A DNA stretch of 64,000 nucleotides from Caldichromatium japonicum (GCF_011290485.1 NZ_CP048029.1:1116001-1180000), one strand, 5' to 3'. Counted from the stretch's first letter, positions 16,722 to 26,611 are shown. Made by a program: numbers and translations. The notes: generated by a model not told the origin, from the sequence alone.

Positions 16722-17883
16722 CCTTGACGTTGAGAACTGCAGCAACCACAAGGTCCCCCCAGACATTGATGGCCGTGATCGGCGGGTCGAAGAACCGGTC
16801 GACCAGGAGATAGAGGGCCAAATAGCCTTCAGGCAGCCCCAAGAGGTCCAGCATGAAGGCCATCATCGCGATCCCACCGCCCGGGATCCCAGCGGTGCCG
16901 GCGGAGGAGGCCATCGCGAGGATCAGGATCCAGACTGTTTGCCAAAGATCAAGATCGATCCCTGCCAGTTGGCACATGAAGAGCAACAGGATCGATTGAT
17001 AGAGCGCCGAACCGTCCATGTTCAGGGTCGCGCCCAACGGCAGGGTCAGGCTGGTGATCCGCTCGGAGACGCCGAAACGCTCTAGCGCATGTTTGGAGAC
17101 CGGATAGGTCGCCGAGCTCGAGGCCGTAGCCAGGGCGGTGAGCAAGGGGGCGCGGCAGGCGAGGGCCAGGCGCCAGGGCGAACGGCGGGCAAACAGGAGA
17201 TAGAGCAAGGGCAGGGCCAGTAGGGCATGGAGCAAGGCGGCAGAGAGCACCGCCCAGACGAACGAGCGCAGCGGCCAGAGCGCCGACCAATCGAGACCCG
17301 CAAGGCTCCCATAGACTAGGGCGGCGACGCCGAGCGGCGCAAGCTGCAAGATCCCGGATAACAATTGCATGAGAAGGGCGTCGAGCGCCTGGGCCCCCGC
17401 CGATAGAGTCTTGCGCTGGCTCTCTTCCAGGCGCCTGGCGGCCAGTGCGGCCAGGATGGCGACCAGGACGACCTGCAGGACGTTGCCCTGGGACAGGGCC
17501 GCAAAGAGATTGGATGGGATGACTAAGGCGATCAGGCGCTCCGGGCTCAAGGGCGGGCGCTCGGTCGAGACCTCATCCAGCTCGATCGACCCCGATTGGA
17601 CCTCTGAGGCATAGCCGAGCCCGAGCAAGGTGCCGAAGGTGGCGGCGATCGCCGAGGTCAGGAGATACAGTCCCAAGGCCCCGCCGCCGATGCGTTTCAG
17701 CTCCTGGGCGCTGCTCAAGGAGGCATAGATCGAGACCAGGATCAGGGGCAGGATCAAAAGCTTCAAGAGCGAAACGAAGACCTGTCCGACCCAGGCGATG
17801 GCAGGCGCCCCCGCCGGCCAGAAAAAGGCCAAGAGCACGCCGACCAGAAGGCCCACAGGGATCGAATAGAGCCTGCGCCACAT
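16657..17883 (-). CDS. Dicarboxylate/amino-acid:cation symporter (DAACS family)
   Basis: 408 residues with about eight hydrophobic helices. Family motifs are present: the Ser-rich hairpin ATASSSATYPVSKH, the TM7 motif LPLGATLNMDGSALY (substrate and Na+ site), and the HP2 hairpin SSAGTAGIPGGG. Transport of glutamate, aspartate or C4-dicarboxylates with Na+ or H+ is the family role; the exact substrate cannot be told. The start lies 3 bases after the MurE-like stop, suggesting an operon. Its C-terminal coding end runs 65 bases into the convergent DHH gene, and both reading frames appear real. Confidence 0.93.
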   Translation of the reverse strand: MWRRLYSIPVGLLVGVLLAFFWPAGAPAIAWVGQVFVSLLKLLILPLILVSIYASLSSAQELKRIGGGALGLYLLTSAIAATFGTLLGLGYASEVQSGSIELDEVSTERPPLSPERLIALVIPSNLFAALSQGNVLQVVLVAILAALAARRLEESQRKTLSAGAQALDALLMQLLSGILQLAPLGVAALVYGSLAGLDWSALWPLRSFVWAVLSAALLHALLALPLLYLLFARRSPWRLALACRAPLLTALATASSSATYPVSKHALERFGVSERITSLTLPLGATLNMDGSALYQSILLLFMCQLAGIDLDLWQTVWILILAMASSAGTAGIPGGGIAMMAFMLDLLGLPEGYLALYLLVDRFFDPPITAINVWGDLVVAAVLNVKARETPPERHSKMHRSQTRAND

Positions 17884-17886
17884 CGC

Positions 17887-19356
17887 CTAGGCCGCCCAGC
17901 CGAGCCGGTTGAGATGGCGCTCGACCTCTTCCCGATCGCTATAAGGCCGTTTGACCCCGTTCTGGTCGATATAGGGCTCATGCCCCTTGCCGGCGATCAA
18001 CGCCACCCAGGGTTCGGAGAAGGGGCGGGCGGCCAGGCGGTCGAAGAGCGCGGCGATCGCTGCGGCGCGATCGACGATCCTCTGGCAGTCGGGATGCTCG
18101 GCGATCCCTGCCTGAATCTCGGCGATGATCTGCTCGGGGTCCTCAAAACGAGGATTATCCGAGGTCAGGACGATGAGATCGGCGTAACCCGCGGCGATGG
18201 CGCCCATGAGCGGGCGCTTGCTGCGGTCGCGATCGCCGCCGCAGCCAAAGAGCACAGCCAGGCGATGCTGGGGGAAGGCGGTGCGGATCGCGGTTAGAAT
18301 CGATTCAAGCGCATCCGGGGTATGGGCGAAGTCGATCAGGAATCGACGGTCATCGCGGCCATAGCACTCGAATCGGCCGGGTACGGGCTCGAGAGACCGC
18401 CAGTCGTCGCGCTGCGCGAGTATCTCGCCTGCAAGCGGATCGAAACCGAGCTCACGTCCGGCCAGGGCCAGGGCCAGGGCATAGTTGGTGCGGTTGTGCG
18501 GCAAGGCCAAAAAGGGCTTGGCGGCCAGGGCCTCGGGCGGCAGGTTGAGCGGCTTAAGCAAGACCCTGGTGATCTCTGGATTTCGACCGAGGGCATCCAG
18601 GCGCTGGACGACCTCTGGCCTTGCGCAATAGAGTCGTCCCCCCGGGGCGATGTGGTCGAGGATCCGCGACTTGGCGGCGAAATAGCGCTCCTCGTCGCCG
18701 TGATAGTCCAGGTGATCCAGGCCGAAATTGGTCCAGCCGGCATCTTGAAAGCGGATACCGGCGATGCGCCCTTGATCCAGGGCATGGCTGCTCGCCTCCA
18801 TGACCACCAGATCGATCCGCTCTTGCTCGGCATAGAGGATGCGCCGAAGCTCGATCAGCGGCGGTGAGGTGAAGCCGGTCTCGGCGACACGCTTGCCGTC
18901 GCGCCAGACCCCAAGGGTCCCGATCGTCAATATCCGCAGACCCCTAGCCCGCAGGATCGCCGAGAGATAATTGACCGTGGTGGTCTTGCCGTTCGTGCCC
19001 GTGACCCCGATGAAACGTACTCTGGGGTCCAAGGGATAGACCAGGTCGCAAAAGCGGCGGACCACCTCGGCCCAGTCGTCGGGTCGGGTCACATAGATCC
19101 TGCTTTCCTCTAGCCTAGCAAAACAGGCCAGGGGACGGTTGGTGACCAGGGCAGCGAAGCGGCGACCTGAAAGGTAACGCCGATAGATCTCATCGTCGGA
19201 CAGCCCGTCCTCGAAGCACTGAAAGAACAGGATCGAGCCTTGATTGCAGGCATCGGCACGCCATTGAATATCGGTGAGCACAAGGCCCTCTGGGACTGGC
19301 CTCTGCCAAGAGAATGGCGTCTCGGCGAGCAGACGGGCGAGGTCGTTTGGTTGCAT
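17887..19356 (-). CDS. MurE-like Mur ligase with a divergent N-terminal domain
   Basis: About 489 residues from the ATG at 19356 (MQPNDLARLLAETPFSWQRP). The central ATP-binding motif GVTGTNGKTTTVNYLS, the catalytic region HLDYHGDEERYFAAKSRI, the C-terminal DFAHTPDALES and GCGGDRDRSKRP, and the DNPR motif (TSDNPRFEDPEQ) typical of meso-diaminopimelate-adding MurE are all intact. The N-terminal domain lacks the usual MurE DSR-type UDP-binding motif (it reads VLTDIQWRADACNQGSILFF). The gene lies outside any cell-wall cluster, next to a DAACS symporter. It may be a paralog with a different substrate rather than the housekeeping MurE. Confidence 0.85.
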   Translation of the reverse strand: MQPNDLARLLAETPFSWQRPVPEGLVLTDIQWRADACNQGSILFFQCFEDGLSDDEIYRRYLSGRRFAALVTNRPLACFARLEESRIYVTRPDDWAEVVRRFCDLVYPLDPRVRFIGVTGTNGKTTTVNYLSAILRARGLRILTIGTLGVWRDGKRVAETGFTSPPLIELRRILYAEQERIDLVVMEASSHALDQGRIAGIRFQDAGWTNFGLDHLDYHGDEERYFAAKSRILDHIAPGGRLYCARPEVVQRLDALGRNPEITRVLLKPLNLPPEALAAKPFLALPHNRTNYALALALAGRELGFDPLAGEILAQRDDWRSLEPVPGRFECYGRDDRRFLIDFAHTPDALESILTAIRTAFPQHRLAVLFGCGGDRDRSKRPLMGAIAAGYADLIVLTSDNPRFEDPEQIIAEIQAGIAEHPDCQRIVDRAAAIAALFDRLAARPFSEPWVALIAGKGHEPYIDQNGVKRPYSDREEVERHLNRLGWAA

Positions 19357-19451
19357 GATGGATGCGCAGGAATTGCGAATTGTGGTTGAACTCGCTTTAT
19401 ACTGATGGAGCGATTTGCCGCCCATTTTCCACCCGATCCAGAGAGGAGTCT

Positions 19452-19991
19452 ATGATGCGCCGAATCATTCTCCCTGCCTTGGTCTGCTCGCTCGTCGTCC
19501 CGAGCCTGGCCCTGGCCTGGCAACCCTATCCGCCCTATGCCCCACCTGTTCCTGAGCCATTCGCCTATCCAGACTACCACCCAATAGTGCCCCCGATGCC
19601 TGCTACGCCCTGGTCGCGGGAGGGTGATGATTGGACCTCGATGCCGGAGCGCCCTGCCTGGCCGCGCCTGACCCTCAATCGGCGCACCACCCAGGATGCC
19701 TATCTGATCGAGATCAACCTAGAAAACATCGCGCCTGATCAGGTAGAGATCCGTCCTGCTGGACGTGGCCTGGTCATTACCCATCAAGCGACCATCCGCC
19801 ATCAGCAAAGCGATGCCCTGCCTAGCGGTGAGGGCTATCAAAACCGCTATAGTCTGACCCGCGACACCAGCGTCCGGCGCGTGGGCCTGCCGCCGGATGC
19901 CGATCTCGCCAACATGACCCGCGAGGTCAAGGATGGTCAGATCCTGATCCGCGTACCGCGAACCACCAATCCCTGGCGCGGGGCCCGGTAG
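19452..19991 (+). CDS. Exported Hsp20/alpha-crystallin-like protein
   Basis: About 180 residues from the second ATG of an ATGATG pair region at 19452 (MMRRIILPALVCSLVVPSLA), preceded by GAGAGGAG. A signal peptide with a likely cut after LALA is followed by a Pro/Tyr-rich linker, then an alpha-crystallin-type domain (about residues 75-175): AYLIEINLENIAPDQVEIRP, RNRYSLTRD-like strand, and KDGQILIRVP in the position of the DGVL-(T/I) strand. Small heat-shock proteins are normally cytoplasmic; this one should act in the envelope. The NTF2-like gene begins 2 bases downstream. Confidence 0.8.
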   Translation: MMRRIILPALVCSLVVPSLALAWQPYPPYAPPVPEPFAYPDYHPIVPPMPATPWSREGDDWTSMPERPAWPRLTLNRRTTQDAYLIEINLENIAPDQVEIRPAGRGLVITHQATIRHQQSDALPSGEGYQNRYSLTRDTSVRRVGLPPDADLANMTREVKDGQILIRVPRTTNPWRGAR

Positions 19992-19993
19992 GC

Positions 19994-20407
19994 ATGGGTT
20001 TTCCCACTCCCCAGGACGCCGAGGACGCTTATTACGACGCCCTGGAGTCAGCGGATGCCCAGGCCATGGCTGCAGTCTGGGCCGAGGCGGAAGATGTCTT
20101 CTGTCTGCTGCCGATGGCGCCGCTTGCCATCGGCAGCCAGGTCAGAAGGCTGTGGCAGGCGCTGTTTGCCCGCAGCCAGGGCTTTGATCTACAGGTTAGA
20201 CACCTCTTATGGATCGAGCAGGATGATCTTGCGATCCATCTGGTCGAGGAGCACCCCCAGGTCACATCCGGCGATCCGCCGCCGCCCATCTATGCCCTCC
20301 ATATCTTCCAGCGTGGGCCGGATGGCTGGCGCCTGTTGATCCATCAGAACTCGCCTGGGCCACTGCCCAGCCCCTTCCCCATGAGCGAGCTCACGGCCCT
20401 GGCTTAA
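19994..20407 (+). CDS. NTF2-like (SnoaL-type) protein
   Basis: 137 residues. The N-terminal helix DAEDAYYDALESADAQAMAA, the VWAEAEDVFCLLPM strand and the following IGSQVRRLWQALF segment match the cone-shaped NTF2-like fold of the SnoaL/DUF4440 group. The C-terminal strands end with WRLLIHQNSPG. These small domains bind ligands or act as enzymes; no catalytic assignment can be made. It is packed between the Hsp20-like gene (2 bases) and mtaB (5 bases), so it is probably co-transcribed with both. Confidence 0.8.
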   Translation: MGFPTPQDAEDAYYDALESADAQAMAAVWAEAEDVFCLLPMAPLAIGSQVRRLWQALFARSQGFDLQVRHLLWIEQDDLAIHLVEEHPQVTSGDPPPPIYALHIFQRGPDGWRLLIHQNSPGPLPSPFPMSELTALA

Positions 20408-20412
20408 GGGTT

Positions 20413-21714
20413 ATGGCCCCTTCCACCGTCAAACGGGTCCGCTTCGAGTGTCTCGGCTGTCGGCTCAATGAGGCCGAGGTCGAGTCCTGGGCGCGTGGTC
20501 TTCAGGGGGCCGGCCTTGAGGTCGTTGGCGCGGGTCCGGCTGATGTGGTGGTGATCAATACCTGCGCCGTAACCGCAGAGGCCGAGCGCCAATCGCGCGC
20601 CCTCGTGCGTCGCCTCCAGCGCCAAGTGCCAGGCGCTCGGCTTGTGGTTAGCGGCTGCGCTGTCTCACTCGCCGGACAACCGGGCATTGCCCTATCCGCA
20701 AGCGACCTGGTCGTGCCGAATCGTGACAAAGAGCGCCTCATCGAGCAGGTCATTGCTCTGCTCGGGATCTTCTCCAAGCCTCGTCCCATCGATCCCGCAC
20801 AGGTCCTTTTGACCCGCGGGCGCCAGCGCGCCTTCATCAAGGTACAGGACGGCTGCCGCCATCGCTGCACCTTTTGTCTTACCTGCTGGATCCGCGGGCC
20901 TGAACGCAGCCGCCCCCTCGAGGCGATCCTCGCCGAGGTGCATGCGCTTGAACGCGCAGGGATCCAGGAGATCGTACTGACCGGCGTGCATCTCGGGGGC
21001 TATGGTCGGGGGCAGGGGATCGATCTGGCGCATCTCATCGAGCGCCTGCTCGCCGAGACCGCGATCCCGCGGATTCGCCTGGGTTCGCTCGAGCCCTGGT
21101 CCCTGCCACCAGGTTTATGGTCTCTCTTTGCCGACCCCAGGCTCATGCCGCATCTCCATCTGCCGCTGCAAAGCGGCTCGGATCGGGTGCTCAAATGGAT
21201 GGGGCGGCGTTACCGGCAGGCCGACTATGTCCGACTGGTCGAAAGGGCGCGGGCGGCCATCCCTGACCTCAATCTCACCACCGATCTCATCGCCGGTTTT
21301 CCAGGGGAAGGGGAGGAGGATTGGCAGGAGACCCTGGCGCTCGCCGAGGCCTTGCGTTTTGGCCATATCCATGCCTTCGGCTATTCGCCGCGCTCGGGGA
21401 CGCCGGCGGCGCGTTTCCCTGACCAGGTCGATGTCCAGACGCGTCGGGCCAGGGTACAGAGACTTGAGTCGATTGTGCGCCGTTCGCGGCTTGCGGTCAT
21501 GCGTGACCAACTGGGCAAGCGGATGGTCTTGCTGTGCGAGCATCCCTCACCCCAGTCCAACCAACGAATCCGTCTCGGCTATACGCCCAATTATCTGCCG
21601 GTCGCTCTCCAGGTACCGACACTGCCCGCCCCCGGTACTCTGATCGAGGTGCGGATCGCTGGGATAGACGAGCAGGCGGACTGCCTCCTTGCCGAACCGG
21701 TCTTAAGCGTATAG
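20413..21714 (+). CDS. mtaB: tRNA t6A37 methylthiotransferase MtaB
   Basis: 433 residues. The N-terminal MTTase domain starts FECLGCRLNEAEVESWARGL, with later Cys in INTCAVT and SGCAV. The radical-SAM motif is CRHRCTFC, followed by the unusual LTCWIRGPERSR in place of the common IIPxARG form. A TRAM-like tail closes the protein. MtaB adds a methylthio group to t6A37 of tRNAs reading ANN codons. With MiaB at 7481 the window encodes two methylthiotransferases. The shorter cysteine pattern and lack of a long MiaB C-terminus favour MtaB over MiaB or RimO. The 3' end overlaps a minus-strand small ORF by 12 bases. Confidence 0.93.
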   Translation: MAPSTVKRVRFECLGCRLNEAEVESWARGLQGAGLEVVGAGPADVVVINTCAVTAEAERQSRALVRRLQRQVPGARLVVSGCAVSLAGQPGIALSASDLVVPNRDKERLIEQVIALLGIFSKPRPIDPAQVLLTRGRQRAFIKVQDGCRHRCTFCLTCWIRGPERSRPLEAILAEVHALERAGIQEIVLTGVHLGGYGRGQGIDLAHLIERLLAETAIPRIRLGSLEPWSLPPGLWSLFADPRLMPHLHLPLQSGSDRVLKWMGRRYRQADYVRLVERARAAIPDLNLTTDLIAGFPGEGEEDWQETLALAEALRFGHIHAFGYSPRSGTPAARFPDQVDVQTRRARVQRLESIVRRSRLAVMRDQLGKRMVLLCEHPSPQSNQRIRLGYTPNYLPVALQVPTLPAPGTLIEVRIAGIDEQADCLLAEPVLSV

Positions 21715-21954
21715 ATTGACATCCCCCGGCTGCAAGGGAGATCCCGGTGGCGCAGCATTGCCGGACACCGGCGAGCCTGTCGCTGTATCGCTCTGAGGGC
21801 CATCGCCGACAGCTCCGCCCGCCGGCGGTGTCGGTGGCTGAGGTTCGGGCGGCGGTTGCCGGTTTTCGATGTTGCCGCCCGGCGGCGGGATCGGCTCGGG
21901 CGGCGGACTGGGTTTCATTGGCTGAGGGTGGAGAGAAAGCGTTTGAATCTCCAT
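21703..21954 (-). CDS. Small proline-rich protein of unknown function
   Basis: 83 residues, starting MEIQTLSLHPQPMKPSPPPE and rich in Pro, Gly and Gln. The ATG at 21954 has a perfect GGAGG about 6 bases upstream (CCTCC at 21961-21965 on the plus strand), which is stronger than for most genes here and the main reason to accept it. No signal peptide or known domain is seen; low complexity prevents recognition. It converges on mtaB with a 12-base overlap. It could be a surface or motility-associated small protein, but that is a guess. Confidence 0.5.
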   Translation of the reverse strand: MEIQTLSLHPQPMKPSPPPEPIPPPGGNIENRQPPPEPQPPTPPAGGAVGDGPQSDTATGSPVSGNAAPPGSPLQPGDVNLYA

Positions 21955-22111
21955 CTGACACCTCCATCGCTGGAACCATCGCTCCCTAAATCAAGGATAA
22001 TGGCCTTTTGATCGGGTTGCTGGGGGCCTCACAGCGCACTCGGCCGCCAGCCCTTGGGGAACAGGCCGATGATGCGCTATCATAGGTGCCCCAAACGGGC
22101 TTGCAATGAAT

Positions 22112-22199
22112 GGAGAGGTGGCTGAGCGGTCGAAAGCGGCGGTCTTGAAAACCGTTGACCCGCAAGGGTCCGGGGGTTCGAATCCCTCCCTCTCCGCCA
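22112..22199 (+). tRNA. tRNA-Ser (anticodon UGA)
   Basis: The acceptor stem GGAGAGG pairs with CCTCTCC, followed by discriminator G and an encoded CCA (22197-22199). The D-arm GGCTGAGCGGTCGAAAGC, the anticodon loop CTTGAAA with TGA at 22146-22148, a long variable arm (TGACCCGCAAGGGTCC region) and the T-arm GGGTTCGAATCCC are present. The long variable arm and anticodon identify a class II serine tRNA reading UCN codons. Confidence 0.97.
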
Positions 22200-22377
22200 A
22201 TCCCAATCCACCAATATCTGGTCCATAAGACAAAATCAGCAAAGGTAAAAACAGATGGGTCCAGGAGCGGATCTCATCGTTTTTCTGGCCTTTAGCCCTT
22301 GTCCCTATCGAGCCAAGGCAACCGTTGACCAACGGCCCCGAAGCAGGGCCTTTGTATCCGAACAGCGCCCGAATCCC

Positions 22378-23184
22378 TCAGTCATATTGTTCATCCTTCC
22401 AGCGCCTTAAGTCATATTGTTCATCCTTCCAGCGCCTTAAAACAGCAAAGACCTCATGAGACCCTTGTAGTCGCCGTCCGGCCTGGCGTTCGGCAGCAGC
22501 AATCACCTGGGGCTCGCGGGTGCGCAGAAAGGGGTTGGTGGCGCGCTCTAGCGCGAGTGGGGCAGGGACGGTGGGCTTGCCTTTAGCACAGAGGATCTGG
22601 GTTTGACGGATGCGTCGATCGAGCGCTGGGTTGCTGGGCTCGACCCACTCAGCAAAGCCGAGATTGGCGCGTGTATATTCGTGTGCGCAATAACACAGCC
22701 ACCCATCTGGAAGCGCAGCGATTCGGTCAAGCGATTGGGCAAGCTGGTCAAGGGTCCCATCGAACACCCGCCCGCAACCGGCAGTAAAAAGGGTATCGCC
22801 GCAAAAGAGGCAGCCGGCGCCGAGATAGGCGATATGGGTAGCGGTATGGCCAGGGGTCTCCCATACCTCAAAGGCAGTGCTCAATCCTGCTGGGACAAAG
22901 CGCTGGCCTTCCCGCCGGTAACGGTTAACAGCGGGGATGCGCCTATCCGCTGGCCCATGGATCTCCACCCCTGGAAAGGCCTCCGCCAGTTCTTCCAGGG
23001 CGCCGATGTGGTCAAAATGATGATGGGTGACTAGGATCGCAGTCAGGATCAGCTGTCGTTGATAAAGCAGTTCTAACACCGGCTCGGCATCACCAGGGTC
23101 TACGACAACGGCTGTTCCCGTCCCCTCCGTGAGCAGCCAGATATAGTTATCCTCGAAGGCCTGGATGGGTTGAACCTCAAGCAT
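22378..23184 (-). CDS. gloB: Hydroxyacylglutathione hydrolase (glyoxalase II)
   Basis: 268 residues from the ATG at 23184 ([20 protein letters not shown]). The binuclear metal motif THHHFDH (about residue 55) and later ligands [23 protein letters not shown] and [13 protein letters not shown] are intact. The enzyme hydrolyses S-lactoylglutathione in methylglyoxal detoxification. The C-terminus ends [11 protein letters not shown] and then repeats [10 protein letters not shown], from a 30-base tandem duplication (22381-22440), making it about 10 residues longer than expected. The start overlaps the dxs stop by 8 bases. Confidence 0.95.
   Translation of the reverse strand: MLEVQPIQAFEDNYIWLLTEGTGTAVVVDPGDAEPVLELLYQRQLILTAILVTHHHFDHIGALEELAEAFPGVEIHGPADRRIPAVNRYRREGQRFVPAGLSTAFEVWETPGHTATHIAYLGAGCLFCGDTLFTAGCGRVFDGTLDQLAQSLDRIAALPDGWLCYCAHEYTRANLGFAEWVEPSNPALDRRIRQTQILCAKGKPTVPAPLALERATNPFLRTREPQVIAAAERQAGRRLQGSHEVFAVLRRWKDEQYDLRRWKDEQYD
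22381..22440. repeat. Exact 30-bp tandem duplication in gloB
   Basis: Two identical 30-base units (22381-22410 and 22411-22440, each beginning GTCATATTGTTCATCC) lie directly before the gloB stop. The unit length is a multiple of three, so the duplication extends the protein in frame by [10 protein letters not shown]. Perfect identity suggests a recent slip or an assembly artefact. Confidence 0.95.
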
Positions 23185-25072
23185 CGGATGGGTTGTTTTG
23201 ACCTGTAAACACCTCCTGGATACTGGAGATGATCCCGCGGATATCAAGCCCGACATCGGCAAGCTGTTCATGATGTTCGGCATGCTCGATATAGCGGTCG
23301 GGGAGCCCGAGATGCAGACAGCGTTTGACGATCCCCTGCGCGGCCAATAGCTCGGCCACCGCGCTGCCCGCACCGCCGGCGATGGCGTTTTCTTCGATCG
23401 TGACCAGAAACTCATGCCGGTCTGCGAGATCCCAGATCAGAGCCGCATCGAGCGGTTTCACAAAGCGCATATTGGCGACCGTGGCATCGAGGACCTCAGC
23501 GACCTCGAGCGCTGGCTGCAGCATGGGGCCAAAGGCCAGGATGGCGATCCTTGAGCCTTGCCGTCGGATCTCGCCCTGTCCGATGGGAAGCGCAGGTGCC
23601 TGGGGATCGATGGGCGCGCCTGGGCCTGTGCCGCGCGGATAGCGCACAATGGCCGGACCCGGATATTCATAAGCGGTCTTGAGCATGCGCCGGCACTCGT
23701 TTTCGTCGGCAGGCGCCATGATGACGAGATTGGGGATCGGGCGGCAGAAGCTCAGATCGAAGCTGCCGGCGTGGGTGGCGCCGTCGGGTCCGACTAGCCC
23801 TGCGCGATCGACGGCGAAGGTTACATCCAGGTTTTGCAGCGCCACATCATGGACGAGTTGATCATAGGCGCGTTGAAAAAAGCTCGAATAGATGGCCACG
23901 ACCGGTTTCAGTCCCTCGCAGGCAAGCCCAGCAGCAAGGGTAACTGCGTGCTGTTCGGCGATCCCGACGTCGAAATAGCGCTCGGGAAAGCGTTTGGCGA
24001 ATGCGGTCAGGCCCGAGCCCTCACACATCGCCGGGGTGATGGCGACGAGCCGCGGGTCAGACTCGGCGGTATCGCATAGCCAGCCGCCAAAGATCTGGGT
24101 ATAGGTCGGGCCGGTCGCGGTCTTGATGAGCTGGCCGGTATGCTTATCGAAGGGGGTGACCCCGTGATAGGTGACCGGCTCGCCTTCGGCGGGCTTGAAA
24201 CCCCGGCCCTTCTTGGTGACGACATGCAAAAAACGCTGACCAGGCATGTCGCGGATATTGCGCAGGGTACGGATCAGTCCATCCAGGTCATGCCCGTCGA
24301 TTGGGCCGATGTAATTAAAGCCCAACTCCTCGAACAGGGTACTCGGCATCAGCATTCCCTTGACGTGCTCCTCCCAACGCCCGACCAGGTGGCGCAATTG
24401 CGGCATCCCAGCGAGTGCCTGTTTGCTACCCTCGCGCATGCTGGTATAGAACTTGCCAGACAGCAGACGTGCGAGATAATTACTGATTGCGCCTACAGGC
24501 GGTGAGATCGACATCTTGTTGTCGTTGAGGATGACGACCAGGTCGATATCCATCGAGCCGGCGTGATTGAGCGCCTCGAAGGCCATGCCGGCCCCTAGGG
24601 CGCCGTCCCCGATCACCGCTATGATCTGACGCCGTTCACCCTTCTGTTTGGCGGCGAGCGCCATGCCGAGTGCGGCGCTGATCGAGGTGCTGGAGTGCCC
24701 CACACCGAAGGTGTCGTATTCGCTCTCGCTGCGACGCGGGAAGCCAGAGATCCCGCCCTTCTGCCGCAGGGTGTGCATCCGGTCGCGCCGCCCCGTCAGT
24801 ATCTTGTGCGGATAGGCCTGGTGGCCGACGTCCCAGACTAGACGGTCATGCGGGGTGTTGAAGACATAGTGCAGGGCGATGGTCAATTCCACTACCCCGA
24901 GCCCTGCGGCGAGATGTCCACCTGTCTTGGAGACGCATTCGATCAAAAAGCTGCGCAGCTCAGCGGCCAGCTCGGGGAGGCGATGCTCGGGCAGGCGCCG
25001 CAGGTCAACAGGGCTATCGATCGCATCCAAAAGCAGGCGGTGGGTTGAGGCAGGATCGTTACGCTGTGGCAT
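23177..25072 (-). CDS. dxs: 1-deoxy-D-xylulose-5-phosphate synthase
   Basis: 631 residues, the usual length. Thiamine-diphosphate binding is shown by [18 protein letters not shown] followed by ILNDN, and the catalytic His lies in [14 protein letters not shown]. Transketolase pyrimidine-domain signatures ([31 protein letters not shown]) and the C-terminal domain follow. The enzyme condenses pyruvate and glyceraldehyde-3-phosphate as the first step of the MEP isoprenoid pathway, also feeding thiamine and pyridoxal synthesis. It is divergent from cysS with 150 bases between starts, and its stop overlaps the gloB start by 8 bases. Confidence 0.97.
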   Translation of the reverse strand: MPQRNDPASTHRLLLDAIDSPVDLRRLPEHRLPELAAELRSFLIECVSKTGGHLAAGLGVVELTIALHYVFNTPHDRLVWDVGHQAYPHKILTGRRDRMHTLRQKGGISGFPRRSESEYDTFGVGHSSTSISAALGMALAAKQKGERRQIIAVIGDGALGAGMAFEALNHAGSMDIDLVVILNDNKMSISPPVGAISNYLARLLSGKFYTSMREGSKQALAGMPQLRHLVGRWEEHVKGMLMPSTLFEELGFNYIGPIDGHDLDGLIRTLRNIRDMPGQRFLHVVTKKGRGFKPAEGEPVTYHGVTPFDKHTGQLIKTATGPTYTQIFGGWLCDTAESDPRLVAITPAMCEGSGLTAFAKRFPERYFDVGIAEQHAVTLAAGLACEGLKPVVAIYSSFFQRAYDQLVHDVALQNLDVTFAVDRAGLVGPDGATHAGSFDLSFCRPIPNLVIMAPADENECRRMLKTAYEYPGPAIVRYPRGTGPGAPIDPQAPALPIGQGEIRRQGSRIAILAFGPMLQPALEVAEVLDATVANMRFVKPLDAALIWDLADRHEFLVTIEENAIAGGAGSAVAELLAAQGIVKRCLHLGLPDRYIEHAEHHEQLADVGLDIRGIISSIQEVFTGQNNPSDA

Positions 25073-25222
25073 GATCTTCGCGACTATCGTGTGGCAAACG
25101 GCTATCTTAGTCCAATCGGCGCGCCCCAGGCCAAGGGCAATGATGCGTATCGCCTGCCGTGCGCCCTCTGATCTTTGTTACCATGACGAGGCCCTGACGC
25201 TTCTCATCTCAAGCCGGCCCCT

Positions 25223-26611
25223 ATGCTCCAGATCCATAACAGTCTGACCCGCCAAAAAGAACCCTTCCAGCCGCTCGCCCCCCCCAGCGTCCGGATGTAT
25301 GTCTGCGGCATGACGGTCTATGACTATTGTCACCTCGGGCATGCGCGAGTGCTGGTGGTCTTCGATGTCGTCTATCGCTATCTGCGCGCCTTGGGCTATG
25401 AGGTGACCTATGTGCGCAACATCACCGACATCGACGACAAGATCATCCGACGCGCCAATGAAAACGGCGAGTCCATTGCCGTGCTCACCGAGCGCTTTAT
25501 TCGGGCGATGCACGAGGATAGCGCAGCCCTCGGTGTCCTGCCGCCGACCCATGAGCCGCGGGCGACAGAGCACATCCCCGCCATCCAGGCGATGATCCAG
25601 ACCCTGATCGACAAGGGGCTGGCCTATGTCGCCGGCAACGGCGATGTCTATTATGCGGTTAGCCGTTTCCCCAACTACGGTAGGCTCTCGGGAAAGGACA
25701 TCGCGGAGCTGCGCGCCGGGGCACGGGTCGAGGTGGGCGAGGCCAAGCGTGACCCCTTAGATTTCGCCCTCTGGAAGGCCGCCAAACCTGGCGAGCCGGC
25801 TTGGGATTCGCCATGGGGCCCAGGGCGCCCAGGCTGGCACATCGAGTGCTCGGCGATGAGCACCCAGTGTCTAGGGCCCCATTTCGACATCCACGGCGGT
25901 GGAGCGGATCTCCAATTCCCGCATCATGAAAACGAGATCGCCCAATCCGAAGGAGCCACGGGCGAACCCTTCGTCAATATCTGGATGCACAATGGATTTG
26001 TGCGGGTCAATGAGGAAAAGATGTCCAAGTCCTTGGGCAATTTCTTTACCGTGCGCGAGGTCCTGCGCCATTATCAGCCTGAAGAGGTCCGCTATTTCAT
26101 CCTTACGAGCCATTACCGCAGTCCCTTGAACTATGATGACGCCGCCCTCCAGCAAGCGCGTGCAGCCCTGACCCGGCTTTACACGGCCCTACGCGGCTTG
26201 ACCGAATCTGGACCTATCGGTGGCGAGGTCTTCCGCAGCCGCTTTCAGGCGGCGATGGACGATGACTTCAATACCCCAGAGGCCCTAGCCGTGCTCTTTG
26301 ACCTTGTGCGCGAGATCAATCGGGTGCGACCCAGCGACTTGGCTCAGGCTGCAGGGCTTGGCGCCGTCTTGCGCGAGCTCGGCGGTATTCTGGGATTGCT
26401 CCAGGGCGACCCGGAGGACTATCTCAAGGGTCAGCCGAGCAGGGCAGAGGGTTTGAGCGAGGACGAGATCAGCGCGCTCATCGACCAGCGCGCCCAGGCG
26501 CGCGCCCGCAAGGACTGGGCCGAGGCCGATCGGTTGCGCGCGATCCTTGCTGAGGCAGGGGTTGTGCTTGAGGATGGCCCCCAGGGGACCACCTGGCGGC
26601 GGGCAGGTTAG
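25223..26611 (+). CDS. cysS: Cysteinyl-tRNA synthetase
   Basis: 462 residues. Class I signatures are the HIGH-type HLGHAR (about residue 35) and KMSKSLGN (about residue 267). Zinc ligands include [25 protein letters not shown] and HHENE. The C-terminal helical and DALR-like region ends with a [13 protein letters not shown] segment. The cytosolic enzyme charges tRNA-Cys. It is preceded by a 150-base divergent spacer from dxs and followed by about 180 bases before the cytochrome gene. Confidence 0.97.
   Translation: MLQIHNSLTRQKEPFQPLAPPSVRMYVCGMTVYDYCHLGHARVLVVFDVVYRYLRALGYEVTYVRNITDIDDKIIRRANENGESIAVLTERFIRAMHEDSAALGVLPPTHEPRATEHIPAIQAMIQTLIDKGLAYVAGNGDVYYAVSRFPNYGRLSGKDIAELRAGARVEVGEAKRDPLDFALWKAAKPGEPAWDSPWGPGRPGWHIECSAMSTQCLGPHFDIHGGGADLQFPHHENEIAQSEGATGEPFVNIWMHNGFVRVNEEKMSKSLGNFFTVREVLRHYQPEEVRYFILTSHYRSPLNYDDAALQQARAALTRLYTALRGLTESGPIGGEVFRSRFQAAMDDDFNTPEALAVLFDLVREINRVRPSDLAQAAGLGAVLRELGGILGLLQGDPEDYLKGQPSRAEGLSEDEISALIDQRAQARARKDWAEADRLRAILAEAGVVLEDGPQGTTWRRAG

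Noticed and set aside
21991..22332. 113-codon minus-strand frame reading [20 protein letters not shown] across the tRNA
   Set aside because: This is the well-known false protein produced antisense to serine tRNA genes; the tRNA-Ser at 22112-22199 explains it.
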